64,000 bases of DNA from Bradyrhizobium sp. CCBAU 51765 (GTDB taxonomy: Bacteria > Pseudomonadota > Alphaproteobacteria > Rhizobiales > Xanthobacteraceae). The stretch's first letter is position 1; the number at the start of each line of letters is the position of its first letter. Below, piece by piece: positions 54,757-63,814 of the stretch. The translations under genes and the position numbers were made by a program. The stretch covers positions 62,001 through 126,000 of the forward strand of contig NZ_CP030038.1 in NCBI RefSeq assembly GCF_015291725.1, read 5' to 3'. The notes under the pieces are model-generated. The model was not told where the DNA came from. It saw nothing but the letters and a program-made list of their open reading frames with translations, and did no database searches.

Positions 54757-56073
54757 ATGGCTCTTCGACATTTTGGTGCGGCTGCCGCATTTGCACTCAC
54801 GGTCGGCTTGTCGGCTTCGCCGGCGCTGGCTGTGACCGAAATCCAGTGGTGGCACGCGATGACCGGCGCCAACAACGACGTCATCGTCAAGCTCGCCAAC
54901 GACTTCAACACCGCGCAGAGCGACTACAAGGTGATCCCGACCTACAAGGGCAACTACGCCGATACGATGAACGCCGGCATCGCGGCGTTCCGCGCCGGCA
55001 ACGCGCCGCACATCATGCAGGTGTTCGAGGTCGGCACCGCCACCATGATGGCCGCGACCGGCGCCGTGAAGCCGGTCTACAAGCTGATGGCCGAGACCGG
55101 CGAGAAGTTCGATCCCAAGGCCTATCTGCCCGCGATCACCGGCTATTATTCGACCTCGAAGGGCGAGATGCTGTCCTTCCCCTTCAACTCGTCGTCGACC
55201 GTCATGTGGGTCAACCTCGACGAGCTGAAGAAGGCGAATGTCGAGATCCCGAAGACCTGGCCTGAAGTGTTCGACGCCGCCAAGAAGCTGCACGACAACG
55301 GCCATCCCACCTGCGGCTTCTCCAACTCCTGGGTCACCTGGGTCAATCTCGAGCAGCTCTCCGCCTGGCACAACGTGCCGCTCGCCAGCAAGGCCAACGG
55401 CCTCGACGGTTTCGACACCGTGCTGCAGTTCAACGGGCCGCTCCAGGTCAAGCACCTCGAGAAGCTGGTCGAGCTCCAGAAGGACAAGACCTACGACTAT
55501 GCCGGCCGCACCAACACCGGCGAAGGCCGCTTCACGTCAGGCGAATGCCCGCTCTACCTGACCTCGTCGGCCTTCTTCGGCAACGTCAAGGCGCAGGCCA
55601 AGTTCGCCTTCACCGCGGTGCCGATGCCCTATTATCCCGACGTGAAGGGCGCGCCGCAGAACTCGATCATCGGCGGCGCCTCGCTCTGGATCATGGGCGG
55701 CAAGTCGGCGGAAGAATACAAGGGTGTGGCGAAGTTCCTGACGTTCCTCTCCGATACCGATCGCCAAGTCTACATCCACAAGTCCTCGGGCTATCTGCCG
55801 ATCACCAAGGCGGCCTATGAGAAGGCCAAGGCTGAAGGCTTCTACAAGGACCAGCCCTATCTCGAGACGCCGCTGCTCGAGCTGACCAACAAGGAGCCGA
55901 CCGAGAACTCGCGCGGCCTGCGCCTCGGCAACATGGTGCAGCTCCGCGACGTCTGGGCCGAAGAGATCGAGCAGGCGCTGGCCGGCAAGAAGACCGCCAA
56001 GCAGGCGCTGGATTCGGCCGTCGAGCGCGGCAACACGATGCTGCGGCAGTTCGAAAAGACCGCCGTGAAGTAA
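54757..56073 (+). CDS. ugpB: sn-glycerol-3-phosphate ABC transporter substrate-binding protein UgpB
   Basis: Periplasmic receptor of 438 residues for glycerol-3-phosphate and glycerophosphodiesters. Signal peptide ALRHFGAAAAFALTVGLSAS with cleavage after A-L-A (about residue 26). Mature protein starts VTEIQWWHAMTGANNDVI, the UgpB motif; SFPFNSSSTVMWVN and GFSNSWVTWVNLEQ are ligand-site segments typical of UgpB. The ATG at 54757 with AAGGGAGGA upstream is chosen over an in-frame GTG at 54733. First gene of ugpBAEC, behind the Pho box. Confidence 0.95.
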   Translation: MALRHFGAAAAFALTVGLSASPALAVTEIQWWHAMTGANNDVIVKLANDFNTAQSDYKVIPTYKGNYADTMNAGIAAFRAGNAPHIMQVFEVGTATMMAATGAVKPVYKLMAETGEKFDPKAYLPAITGYYSTSKGEMLSFPFNSSSTVMWVNLDELKKANVEIPKTWPEVFDAAKKLHDNGHPTCGFSNSWVTWVNLEQLSAWHNVPLASKANGLDGFDTVLQFNGPLQVKHLEKLVELQKDKTYDYAGRTNTGEGRFTSGECPLYLTSSAFFGNVKAQAKFAFTAVPMPYYPDVKGAPQNSIIGGASLWIMGGKSAEEYKGVAKFLTFLSDTDRQVYIHKSSGYLPITKAAYEKAKAEGFYKDQPYLETPLLELTNKEPTENSRGLRLGNMVQLRDVWAEEIEQALAGKKTAKQALDSAVERGNTMLRQFEKTAVK

Positions 56074-56123
56074 GGCGACAAGTGGCAGGCCGGTGAAGCC
56101 GGCCTGCCGCTGCTGCGGGCATC

Positions 56124-57005
56124 ATGCAAAAGCAAGCCATTTTCCAATCCAAGCTGTTGCCCTACGCGCTGGTTGCGCCGCAGCTCGCGATCGTCCTGGT
56201 TTTCTTCTACTGGCCGGCCTTGCAGGCGGTGATCCAGTCCTTCCTGCTCCAGGACGCCTTCGGCCTCTCGACCAGCTTCGTCTGGTTCGAGAACTATATC
56301 GACCTGTTCAAGGAGCCCGCCTATTTCGAGGCGATCCTGCGCACCTTCTTCTTCTCGTTCGCGATCGCGGTGTCGTCGCTGTCGTTTGCGCTGCTGCTCG
56401 CCGTGATGGCGGACAAGCCGCTGCGCGGCTCGATGCTCTACCGCACGCTTCTGATCTGGCCCTATGCGGTGGCGCCGCCGGTCGTCGGCGTGCTCTGGAT
56501 CTTCATGCTGCATCCCTCGCTGGGCGTGCTCTCGCGCTATCTGCGCGCCCTGGGCATCGACTGGAATCCGCTGCTCGACGGCGACCAGGCCGCGGCACTG
56601 ATCATCCTCGCCGCGGCCTGGAAACAGATCTCCTACAATTTCCTGTTCTTTCTCGCCGGCCTGCAGAGCATTCCCAGAAGCGTGCTCGAGGCCGCCGCGA
56701 TCGACGGCGCGCGCCCGATGCGGCGGTTCTGGACCGTGACCTTCCCGCTGCTGTCGCCGACCATCTTCTTCCTCCTGGTCGTCAACATCGTCTACGCCTT
56801 CTTCGACACGTTCGGCATCATCGACACCATGACCCGGGGCGGCCCCGGCAAGTCGACCGAGACGCTGGTCTACAAAGTCTATACAGACGGCCTGCTCGGC
56901 GGAAATCTCGGCAGCTCTGCGGCACAGTCGGTGATCCTGATGTTCATGGTCATCGTGCTGACGGGCATCCAGTTCCGCTTCGTCGAACGCAAGGTGACCT
57001 ACTGA
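56124..57005 (+). CDS. ugpA: sn-glycerol-3-phosphate ABC transporter permease UgpA
   Basis: Inner-membrane permease of 293 residues with six predicted helices (for example [19 protein letters not shown] and [19 protein letters not shown]). The cytoplasmic EAA loop reads [20 protein letters not shown] (about 190-209), which docks on UgpC. Fifty bases after ugpB; its stop codon overlaps the ugpE start (ATGA-type). Confidence 0.95.
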   Translation: MQKQAIFQSKLLPYALVAPQLAIVLVFFYWPALQAVIQSFLLQDAFGLSTSFVWFENYIDLFKEPAYFEAILRTFFFSFAIAVSSLSFALLLAVMADKPLRGSMLYRTLLIWPYAVAPPVVGVLWIFMLHPSLGVLSRYLRALGIDWNPLLDGDQAAALIILAAAWKQISYNFLFFLAGLQSIPRSVLEAAAIDGARPMRRFWTVTFPLLSPTIFFLLVVNIVYAFFDTFGIIDTMTRGGPGKSTETLVYKVYTDGLLGGNLGSSAAQSVILMFMVIVLTGIQFRFVERKVTY

Positions 57006-57853
57006 TGGTCGAGGAAGAGGGCTTCCGGCGCTACGTCGCCCACATCATCCTATGGATCGGGATCGCGATCGTCGCCTTCCCGGTCTATCTCGCCTTCATC
57101 GCCTCCACCCAGGACAACGCGGTGATCGCCAACGGCCAGATGTCGCTGCTGCCGGGTGGTCATTTCTTCGAGACCTACTACCAGACGATCTTCGTCGGCA
57201 CGAGCGGCTCGACCCGCGAGCCGGTCGGCAACATGATGCTGAACTCGCTGGTGATGGCGCTCTTGATCGCCGTCGGCAAGATCGCGATCTCGATCATCTC
57301 GGCCTATGCGATCGTGTATTTCCGCTTTCCGTTCCGGATGCCGATCTTCTGGCTGATCTTCATCACCCTGATGCTGCCGGTCGAGGTTCGCATCTATCCG
57401 ACCTACAAGATCGTCGCCGATCTGCACATGCTCGACAGCTATGCCGGCCTGTCGCTGCCGCTGATCGCCTCGGCCACCGCGACGCTGCTGTTCCGCCAGT
57501 TCTTCATGACGGTGCCGGACGAGCTGCTGGAGGCCTCACGCATCGACGGCGCAGGTCCCTTCCGCTTCTTCTGGGATACGCTGCTGCCGCTGTCGCGCAC
57601 CAACATGGCGGCGCTGTTCGTGATCCTGTTCATCCTCGGCTGGAACCAATATCTCTGGCCGCTGCTGATCACCACGCGCGACGACATGCAGACCATCCAG
57701 GTCGGCATCCGCAAGATGATCACCACCACCGACGCGCTGACCGAATGGCCGATCGTGATGGCGACCGCCGTGCTGGCCATGCTGCCGCCGGTGTTCGTCG
57801 TCGTCGTCATGCAGAAGCTGTTCGTGCGCGGACTGGTCGAGACGGAAAAATGA
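57005..57853 (+). CDS. ugpE: sn-glycerol-3-phosphate ABC transporter permease UgpE
   Basis: Second permease subunit, 282 residues, six predicted helices (HIILWIGIAIVAFPVYLAFI at the N-terminus, VMATAVLAMLPPVFVVVVMQ at the C-terminus). EAA loop LLEASRIDGAGPFRFFWDTL (about 177-196). The ATG at 57005 overlaps the ugpA stop codon; the open frame continues upstream inside ugpA but is a shadow there. FVLIMLPVEV-type segment IFITLMLPVEVRIYPTYKI is typical of UgpE. Confidence 0.94.
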   Translation: MVEEEGFRRYVAHIILWIGIAIVAFPVYLAFIASTQDNAVIANGQMSLLPGGHFFETYYQTIFVGTSGSTREPVGNMMLNSLVMALLIAVGKIAISIISAYAIVYFRFPFRMPIFWLIFITLMLPVEVRIYPTYKIVADLHMLDSYAGLSLPLIASATATLLFRQFFMTVPDELLEASRIDGAGPFRFFWDTLLPLSRTNMAALFVILFILGWNQYLWPLLITTRDDMQTIQVGIRKMITTTDALTEWPIVMATAVLAMLPPVFVVVVMQKLFVRGLVETEK

Positions 57854-57856
57854 AGG

Positions 57857-57946
57857 GGCGAATAGTGAGTAGCGAATGGCGAATGGAAGATAGCGCCTTC
57901 GCTTCCTTGCCCTCCCCATTCGCCACCCCCCATTCGCTATTCGCTG
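57857..57946. repeat. Inverted repeat between ugpE and ugpC
   Basis: GCGAATAGTGAGTAGCGAATG and GCGAATGG on the left answer CCATTCGCC and CATTCGCTATTCGC on the right, so the transcript forms a long hairpin 3 bp after ugpE. It could lower or protect part of the operon message. Confidence 0.7.
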
Positions 57947-57955
57947 GAAAAACCC

Positions 57956-59044
57956 ATGGCTAACGTCACCCTGCGCAACGTCCGCAAGACCTATCCCGGC
58001 GGCTTCGAGGCCATCAAGGGCGTCGACGTCGATGTCGGAGACGGGCAGTTCTGCGTGCTGGTCGGACCTAGCGGCTGCGGCAAGTCCACGCTGCTGCGCA
58101 TGGTCGCGGGGCTGGAGACGGTTACCGGCGGCGAGATCGACATCGGCGGCCGCGTCGTCAACGGAATCGAACCCGCCGACCGCGACATCGCGATGGTGTT
58201 CCAGAATTACGCGCTCTATCCGCATATGAGCGTCTACAACAACATGGCCTACGGCCTGCGCAACCGCGGCATGGCGGAAGCCGAGATCAGGACCCGCGTC
58301 GACGAGGCCGCGCGCGTGCTCGAGCTCACGTCGATGCTGGAGCGCAAGCCGCGCCAGCTCTCCGGCGGCCAGCGCCAGCGCGTCGCCATGGGCCGCGCCA
58401 TCGTGCGCCAGCCCAAGGTGTTCCTGTTCGACGAGCCGCTGTCGAACCTCGACGCCAAGCTGCGCATCGCGATGCGGGTCGAGATCCGCAAATTGCAGCG
58501 CAGGCTCAACACGACGTCGATCTACGTCACCCACGACCAGCTCGAGGCGATGACGCTCGCCGACATTCTCGTCGTGATGAACGGCGGCCAGGTCGAGCAG
58601 GTCGGCAATCCCCTCGCGATCTACGAGAAGCCGGCGACGACCTTCGTCGCCTCCTTCATCGGCGCACCGCCGATGAATTTGATGTCGACGCGGCCCGAGG
58701 AGATCCGGTCGCAGCTCGCCGGCAGCGCCGCGGCCGACGCCGGCATCCTCGGCATCCGCCCGGAAGACTTCGTCATCACCGACCAGACCCCGGATGGCGG
58801 CGTCGCGCTGCCGCTGACGGTGGAGGCAATCGAGCGCGTCGGTGCCGAAACCTTCGTCTACGGCTCCCGCGAGCAGGAGGAGCAGCGCGTCGCCGCCACC
58901 CCCGGCGAGCTGCCGCCCGGCGAGATCATCGTCCGCATTCCCGGAACCGAGGCTCCAGCTATTGGCCAGAAGATCCGCGTCGCGGCAGTGCGCGCCAAGC
59001 TGCATCTGTTCAGCGCCGACGGGCGGACGCGGCTCGAGGCCTGA
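57956..59044 (+). CDS. ugpC: sn-glycerol-3-phosphate ABC transporter ATP-binding protein UgpC
   Basis: ATPase of the Ugp importer, 362 residues of the MalK/UgpC subfamily. Walker [17 protein letters not shown] (about 37-52), Q-loop [23 protein letters not shown] signature [20 protein letters not shown], Walker [17 protein letters not shown] and H-loop [16 protein letters not shown]-terminal regulatory OB-like domain follows (residues about 240-362: [17 protein letters not shown]). The operon lacks ugpQ in this window and is closed by the hairpin at 59073. Confidence 0.95.
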   Translation: MANVTLRNVRKTYPGGFEAIKGVDVDVGDGQFCVLVGPSGCGKSTLLRMVAGLETVTGGEIDIGGRVVNGIEPADRDIAMVFQNYALYPHMSVYNNMAYGLRNRGMAEAEIRTRVDEAARVLELTSMLERKPRQLSGGQRQRVAMGRAIVRQPKVFLFDEPLSNLDAKLRIAMRVEIRKLQRRLNTTSIYVTHDQLEAMTLADILVVMNGGQVEQVGNPLAIYEKPATTFVASFIGAPPMNLMSTRPEEIRSQLAGSAAADAGILGIRPEDFVITDQTPDGGVALPLTVEAIERVGAETFVYGSREQEEQRVAATPGELPPGEIIVRIPGTEAPAIGQKIRVAAVRAKLHLFSADGRTRLEA

Positions 59045-59072
59045 GGGTTCCGCAGAGCCAAACACCAAAGTG

Positions 59073-59113
59073 CGAAAACAACCCCATGCACAGTAGAACG
59101 GGGGTTGTTTTCG
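59073..59113 (+). terminator. Terminator-like hairpin after ugpC
   Basis: CGAAAACAACCCC (59073-59085) and GGGGTTGTTTTCG (59101-59113) are a perfect 13-bp inverted pair with a 15-nt loop, starting 28 bp after the ugpC stop. The T-rich end of the stem would act as the U-tract. Confidence 0.75.
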
Positions 59114-59256
59114 TTGGAGAATATTCAGCGACAGAGTCGTCGTGCCAGGAAAAGCCCGGCCGTGACGCTTCGCGACCATCTGAGGGCGCAATGCCCGTCC
59201 ACAGCCTCCGGCTACGTCCTTGAACCCACAGCAGAACATGCCCATATTGCTGATCA
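59114..59256. other. Gene-free region upstream of the hsp20 leader
   Basis: No gene or repeat of the families above. It must hold the hsp20 promoter; I cannot point to a convincing sigma-70 or heat-shock sigma site. Confidence 0.5.
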
Positions 59257-59315
59257 AGGGGTGCCTTGACGGGCCCTGAAACACCAAAGTCGCTTCTGCG
59301 AGGACTTTGTAAACT
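59257..59315 (+). promoter_or_regulatory. ROSE-type RNA thermometer in the hsp20 leader
   Basis: The last hairpin of the leader is AAAG-TCGCT-TCTGCG-AGGA-CTTT (59286-59308). It has the ROSE core, U-Y-G-C-U opposite A-G-G-A, with the Shine-Dalgarno AGGA (59301-59304) buried in the stem 11 nt before the ATG. A second hairpin CAAGG/CCTTG sits just upstream (about 59258-59274), as in multi-hairpin ROSE leaders. Heating should open the last stem and allow translation. ROSE elements were first described in Bradyrhizobium small heat-shock genes. Confidence 0.8.
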
Positions 59316-59741
59316 ATGTCTCGTGTTCCAACGCTCTCCAGTCCCTTTCTGCTGGGCTTCGACGAGATCGAGCGCGTGCTCGACCGCGTTGTCAAAGGCG
59401 CCGACGGCTACCCTCCCTACAATATCGAGAGGTGCAACGGATCGGACGGCCAGCCCGAGCGCTTGCGCATCACGCTGGCGGTTGCCGGATTCACGCGCGA
59501 CCAACTCGATGTAACCATTGAGGAAAACCAGCTCGTGATCCGCGGGCGGCAGCAGGACGACAAGACCCGGCAATACATCCATCGCGGCATCGCCGCGCGC
59601 CACTTCCAGCGCACCTTCGTGCTGGCGGAGGGGATGCTGGTGCTGGGTGCGGATCTGAAGAACGGGCTGTTGTCGATCGATCTGGCCCGGCCAGAACCGG
59701 AGAGGATCGTTAAGACAATCGCTATCAATGAGCACGAATAA
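59316..59741 (+). CDS. Hsp20/alpha-crystallin family small heat-shock protein
   Basis: ATP-independent holdase chaperone of 141 residues. N-terminus SRVPTLSSPFLLGFDEIERV is typical of class A rhizobial sHsps; the alpha-crystallin domain covers about 35-125 (YNIERC, LRITLAVAGFTRDQLDVTIE, LVIRGRQ, ADLKNGLLSIDL). The loop before the last strand carries G-x-L in NGLLSIDL rather than the A-x-x-x-n-G-v-L of some families. Expression is expected to be controlled by the ROSE hairpin in its leader. The DUF1150 gene follows 50 bp downstream. Confidence 0.93.
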   Translation: MSRVPTLSSPFLLGFDEIERVLDRVVKGADGYPPYNIERCNGSDGQPERLRITLAVAGFTRDQLDVTIEENQLVIRGRQQDDKTRQYIHRGIAARHFQRTFVLAEGMLVLGADLKNGLLSIDLARPEPERIVKTIAINEHE

Positions 59742-59791
59742 TGGAACGAGTAGCGGACTCGACCGCTTAGTGTTCCAGAGGAGTCGAGACC

Positions 59792-60064
59792 ATGAGTGAA
59801 GGTCACGTTGCGTTCGAATACGAAGCCAAGAACGTCTCTCCGGAGACGCTGGCAACCCTGGGCGAAGGCCATATCGCCTATGTGAAGCAGATCCGTTCCG
59901 AGGACGTGCCGGACCTGTTCCCCGAGGCGCCGAAGATTGCGCCCGGACTCAAGCTGTTCGCACTCCACGCCGCCGACGGCACGCCGATCATGCTGACCGA
60001 CAGCCGCGAAGCCGCGGTCGCCAACGCCTGGAGCAACGAGCTGCAAGCGGTGAGCGTGCACTAA
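59792..60064 (+). CDS. DUF1150 family protein
   Basis: 90-residue protein of the alphaproteobacterial DUF1150 family, function unknown. Conserved segments are GEGHIAYVKQIRSEDV, LFALHAADGTPIMLTDSREA and ANAWSNELQAVSVH. It commonly follows a small heat-shock gene, as here, so it is probably heat-inducible with it. The ribosome site AGAGGAG lies 12-14 bp before ATG. No catalytic motif is visible. Confidence 0.85.
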   Translation: MSEGHVAFEYEAKNVSPETLATLGEGHIAYVKQIRSEDVPDLFPEAPKIAPGLKLFALHAADGTPIMLTDSREAAVANAWSNELQAVSVH

Positions 60065-60453
60065 AGCGCGCGCGTCGCACGAATAGGGTTTCAAGCGGGC
60101 ATGCCTTCGCGCGAAGGCGTGCCCGTTTTCATTGAGAGGCGACGTTTTCGCGTCGCCATCGCCAGCCACCGGGAATTCGGCGATGTCCCTGCCCGCGTGC
60201 GGGCAGAGCTATCGCATATGATTCGTGGCGACGGTCTGCGCGCGCACCTCGTCCTTCGAGACGGCGCTAACGCGCCTCCTCAGGATGAGGCTAATCAGCG
60301 TCAGTGCCCGTTGCTGCCGCACACTCCGACCTCATCCTGAGGAGCCCGCCTCCAGCGGGCGTCTCGAAGGATGGCCGCAGGGAAAACTTTCAAATGCAAT
60401 TGCCCTGGCGTGCGGGTGTTGATGCTCACACGAGACCGTCATTAATCCGTGAT
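60065..60453. repeat. Intergenic region with a palindromic repeat upstream of the tetR gene
   Basis: No gene. 60068-60130 forms a small hairpin (GCGGGCATGCCTTCGCG with CGCGAAGGCGTGCCCGT), a possible end of the DUF1150 transcript. 60251-60374 is a dispersed repeat: GTCCTTCGAGACGGCG, CTCCTCAGGATGAGG, CTCATCCTGAGGAG and CGTCTCGAAGGATGG, the family also found at 13121. Confidence 0.7.
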
Positions 60454-60488
60454 TTGACATTTCTTTCGTGTTTGTCAAATCTGACAAA
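60454..60488 (+). promoter_or_regulatory. tetR promoter with palindromic operator
   Basis: TTGACA (-35, 60454-60459), 17-bp spacer, AAATCT as a fair -10. The perfect palindrome TTTGTCA-AATC-TGACAAA (60471-60488) covers the -10 and ends at the base before the ATG at 60489. The half-site TTTGACA recurs at the -35. A TetR dimer bound here would shut off its own gene and the downstream operon. Confidence 0.65.
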
Positions 60489-61130
60489 ATGCAGGCCAAG
60501 TCCCCTCCCCAGGACCGGATCCTCGACGCCGCCTTGCGCGTATTCCGGCGCCACGGCTTCCGCCGCTCCTCGATCGAGCTGGCGGCGGAGGAGGCCGGGC
60601 TGACGCGGCAGGCGCTCTATCATCACTTCGCCTCCAAGGAGGCGCTGTTTCGCGCCGTGCTCGAGCGGATCTACGAGCAGGGGCTCGCCGCCGAAATCGC
60701 GGCAGCGACGGCGGCAGAAGACGCAGGCCTCGAGCTTGCCGACATCCTGATCGCCGAGATCGGCGCGCGCATGCAGTCGCTGCTCGCCTCGCTCAAGGAC
60801 TCACCCCATACCGAGGAGCTGTTTTCCGAGCACCTCGCGCAGGCGCGCGACCTCTACCAGAGCTATTCCAATCGTTTCGCCGACGAGATCGCAACCACGA
60901 TCGCGCGGGTGTGCCGCAAGCGAAAGCTCACGCTCGAAAGCGGCGTCAGCGTGCGCGAGCTCGCGCGCTGCGTCGACATGGCGATCCACGGCACCAAATC
61001 GGCTTTCCCGTCCATGCAACCGCTCGACGCGTTCCTGAAACAGCTCGCGACCATGCTGCGCATGCTGGTCGCCGGCGCGATGGCGCCGTCCGCAAGGAAG
61101 TCCCACCGCAAAACGAGAGTTCGCAAATGA
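60489..61130 (+). CDS. TetR/AcrR-family transcriptional regulator
   Basis: 213-residue repressor. The N-terminal helix-turn-helix reads RILDAALRVFRRHGFRRSSI and EEAGLTRQALYHHFASKEAL (about 10-55); the variable ligand-binding helices follow. ATG at 60489 is preferred to an in-frame GTG at 60468 because the palindromic operator ends exactly before it. The oxidoreductase gene begins inside its stop codon (ATGA overlap), so regulator and enzyme form an operon under one operator, and the enzyme's substrate or product is a likely ligand. Confidence 0.9.
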   Translation: MQAKSPPQDRILDAALRVFRRHGFRRSSIELAAEEAGLTRQALYHHFASKEALFRAVLERIYEQGLAAEIAAATAAEDAGLELADILIAEIGARMQSLLASLKDSPHTEELFSEHLAQARDLYQSYSNRFADEIATTIARVCRKRKLTLESGVSVRELARCVDMAIHGTKSAFPSMQPLDAFLKQLATMLRMLVAGAMAPSARKSHRKTRVRK

Positions 61131-63814
61131 CCACCACGACCATCAATGGGCGGCCTCTGGTGCTGCCCGACGATCCGGATGCGCTCCTGATCGACGTGAT
61201 CCGTGATGGCGGCCTCACCGGCACCAAACTCGTCTGCGGTTCCGGCGTCTGCGGCGCCTGCACCGTGCTGCTCGACGGCGCGCCCGTCGTGAGCTGCCTG
61301 TTGCCGGCGCAGGCGGCCGCCGGCAAATCGCTGACGACCATCGAGAGCGTCGGAGCAGCCGGATTGCATCCGGTGCAGAAGGCGTTCATGGCGCACGACG
61401 CCCTGCAATGCGGCTTCTGCACGCCCGGCTTCGTCGTCGAAGCCACCGCCTTCCACGACAGCTGGCGCGCGACCAAGGGCGCGGCGACACCCTCGCGCGA
61501 GGAGATCGCCGCCGCGCTATCGGGACATCTCTGCCGTTGTGGCGCCTACGAAGGCATCTATCGTGCCGTCGCCGAGGCTTGCTCGGGCCGCTTCGACGGC
61601 ATCGAGCCCATCGCGCCGCGGCTGGAAGCCCGCGACAAGGTGACGGGACTGGCCCGCTACACGGTCGACATCCACCATGACGGCCAGCTCGAAGGCGTCA
61701 TCCTGCGCGCGCATGTCGCGCATGCGAGGATCACCGGGCTCGACCTGGCGCCGGCGCGCGCCATTACCGGTGTTGCCGCGGTCGTTCCGCTGCTCGACGA
61801 TGACAACATGGTCCGCTTCGTCGGCGCGCCGATTGCAGCCGTCGCGGCCAAGGATCGTCGCACCGCACTGAAGGCCATCGCCGCGATCCGCTTCAAGCCC
61901 GAGCCCTTGCCCGCGGTGATCGGGCTCGATGCAGCGCGACGCGACGATGCGCCAATCGTGTTCGAAAAGAAGGACCGCAAGCGTGCCGGCAACGTGTCCG
62001 AAGGCGCCGGCGGCGCTCCGGTGTCGTGGAAGGGCAATGTGCGCGGGCCTTCGGCGCCGTTCTCGCAGAAAGCCAAGCAGGCCAGGAGCTGGCTTGATGA
62101 GGCGCGGGCGCAACGCAATCCGCTGCTGGTCGAGGAGACCTTCCGCGTCTCGACGCAACAGCACGCAAGCCTCGAACCACATGCCGCCGTGGCCAGGTTC
62201 GATGGCGATCAGCTCATTGTGCACATCTCGACCCAGGCCATTCACGAGAACATGGAGAAGATCGCCAAGCGCTATGGCCTTCCGCACGACAAGGTGCGTG
62301 TGATCGCCGATCACGTCGGCGGCGGGTTCGGCTCCAAGGGCAGCGTTGGCCTGGAGACCATCGCCGCGATCGAGCTTGCGCGCGCCGCGAAGGCGCCGGT
62401 GCGTGTCGCCTTCGATCGTGAAGAGGAGCTTTCCGTCGCCGGCTATCGTCCGGCCGCCGAGCTGAAGCTGTCCCTGCTGCCCTCGGCGGAAGGCCGCCTC
62501 AAGGCTCTATCGCTCACCGCCCATGCCGATACCGGCGCCGCCGTGAACTCGCTGATCGCGGGCCTCGCGCGGCTGATCTATCCGGCCGAGGCAAAGGAGC
62601 TCGTCGACTTCGACGTGCTCAGCAATTTGCCACCCGGCGCGCCGTTCCGCGGCCCCGGCGGGCCGCCGATGTCGTTTGCGCTGGAGCAGGCGGTCGACGA
62701 AGCGGCGCTGCGCATGAAGATCGATCCGATTCAGCTGCGCAAGCTCTGGGACCCCGATCCCAACCGTCAGCGATTGTACGACTGGGCTTCCGGCCTCGAC
62801 GTCTGGAAGAACCGCAAGCCGGCGGCATCGCAGACCGGCCGCTACCGGCGCGGCATCGGCGTCGCCACCGGGTACTGGCTCTATCTCTGGCAGACCAACT
62901 CCTCGGTCGAACTCGCGGTCGAGGGCGGCCGCATCGTCGCAAGCTGCGCGGTCCAGGATATCGGCACGGGCACGCGCAGCGTGATCGCGAACACCGTCGC
63001 CAAGGCGTTCGATCTCGAGCCGCAGGATGTGGACGTGCGCATCGGCCGCTCCAACCTGCCGCGAGGGCCGGGCTCCGGCGGCAGCCGTGTCACCGCCTCG
63101 GTGGTTCCGCCGACCTTGCTCGCCATCGACAAGCTGAAAGCGGAAATCACGCGCACCGCGTCCCGCACCCCTGCTCCGGGCTCGAACGCGCCGTGGCGCG
63201 AGATGATCGCGGCTTCCCCTGATATCACCGTGTCGGCGAGACGCCAGGAGGACGGCAAGCCGCGGCCCGGCGTCAGGCCCGCGCTGCACGAGGCGGGCAT
63301 CATGGGCCGCGTGTTCGGCTGGGTGCTGCGTCTGATGAACCACATGGTGGTCGGCGCCGGCGTGCCGAGCTCGGTGCAGGTGATGGAAGTCGAGGTCGAT
63401 ACCTGGCTCGGCCATGTGCGCGTGCTCAACGCCTATACGGGCCTCGCGATCGGCAAGCTCGCGGCGCCGATGCTGGCGCGAAGCCAGGCTGCAGGCGCGG
63501 TGATCCAGGGCATCGGCTACGCGCTCTATGAGGCGCGGGAGACCGATCCTTTGAGCGGCCACATCCTGAGCGGCAGCATGGAGGATTACCGCATCCCGGG
63601 AATTGCCGACATGCCGAAACTGGACGTGCATTTCGATGAGGCCGGTTTCGAACACGTGCCGGGCGGCAGCGTCGGCATCGGCGAAGTCGCCACCGTGCCG
63701 ACCTCGCCCGCGATCGCCAACGCCATCCGCGATGCGATCGGCGTGAGACTGACCGAAATTCCGTTCCGGCCCGATCGTCTTGTGGCCGCCCTGAAAGGGA
63801 GGGATGCAGCGTGA
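61127..63814 (+). CDS. Xanthine dehydrogenase-family molybdenum hydroxylase, [2Fe-2S] and Mo subunits fused
   Basis: 895-residue hydroxylase chain. Residues 1-160 form the iron-sulfur part: KLVCGSGVCGACTVLLDG with a later Cys for the plant-type cluster, then LQCGFCTPGFVVEA and GHLCRCGAYEG for the second cluster. From about 165 the molybdopterin part starts (APRLEARDKVTGLARYTVDI), with VGGGFGSKGSVGLE, PFRGPGGPPMSFALEQAVDE, QDIGTGTRSVI and the catalytic-Glu segment GGSVGIGEVAT near the C-terminus. In most family members these are two proteins; here they are one, with FAD-binding protein separate downstream. Substrate could be an aldehyde, purine or N-heterocycle. Start ATG overlaps the tetR stop. 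Confidence 0.9.
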   Translation: MTTTTINGRPLVLPDDPDALLIDVIRDGGLTGTKLVCGSGVCGACTVLLDGAPVVSCLLPAQAAAGKSLTTIESVGAAGLHPVQKAFMAHDALQCGFCTPGFVVEATAFHDSWRATKGAATPSREEIAAALSGHLCRCGAYEGIYRAVAEACSGRFDGIEPIAPRLEARDKVTGLARYTVDIHHDGQLEGVILRAHVAHARITGLDLAPARAITGVAAVVPLLDDDNMVRFVGAPIAAVAAKDRRTALKAIAAIRFKPEPLPAVIGLDAARRDDAPIVFEKKDRKRAGNVSEGAGGAPVSWKGNVRGPSAPFSQKAKQARSWLDEARAQRNPLLVEETFRVSTQQHASLEPHAAVARFDGDQLIVHISTQAIHENMEKIAKRYGLPHDKVRVIADHVGGGFGSKGSVGLETIAAIELARAAKAPVRVAFDREEELSVAGYRPAAELKLSLLPSAEGRLKALSLTAHADTGAAVNSLIAGLARLIYPAEAKELVDFDVLSNLPPGAPFRGPGGPPMSFALEQAVDEAALRMKIDPIQLRKLWDPDPNRQRLYDWASGLDVWKNRKPAASQTGRYRRGIGVATGYWLYLWQTNSSVELAVEGGRIVASCAVQDIGTGTRSVIANTVAKAFDLEPQDVDVRIGRSNLPRGPGSGGSRVTASVVPPTLLAIDKLKAEITRTASRTPAPGSNAPWREMIAASPDITVSARRQEDGKPRPGVRPALHEAGIMGRVFGWVLRLMNHMVVGAGVPSSVQVMEVEVDTWLGHVRVLNAYTGLAIGKLAAPMLARSQAAGAVIQGIGYALYEARETDPLSGHILSGSMEDYRIPGIADMPKLDVHFDEAGFEHVPGGSVGIGEVATVPTSPAIANAIRDAIGVRLTEIPFRPDRLVAALKGRDAA

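Noticed and set aside
57536..59395. 619-codon minus-strand open frame opposite ugpE, ugpC and the hsp20 start
   Set aside because: Antisense shadow spanning several real genes and intergenic hairpins; no domain recognised.
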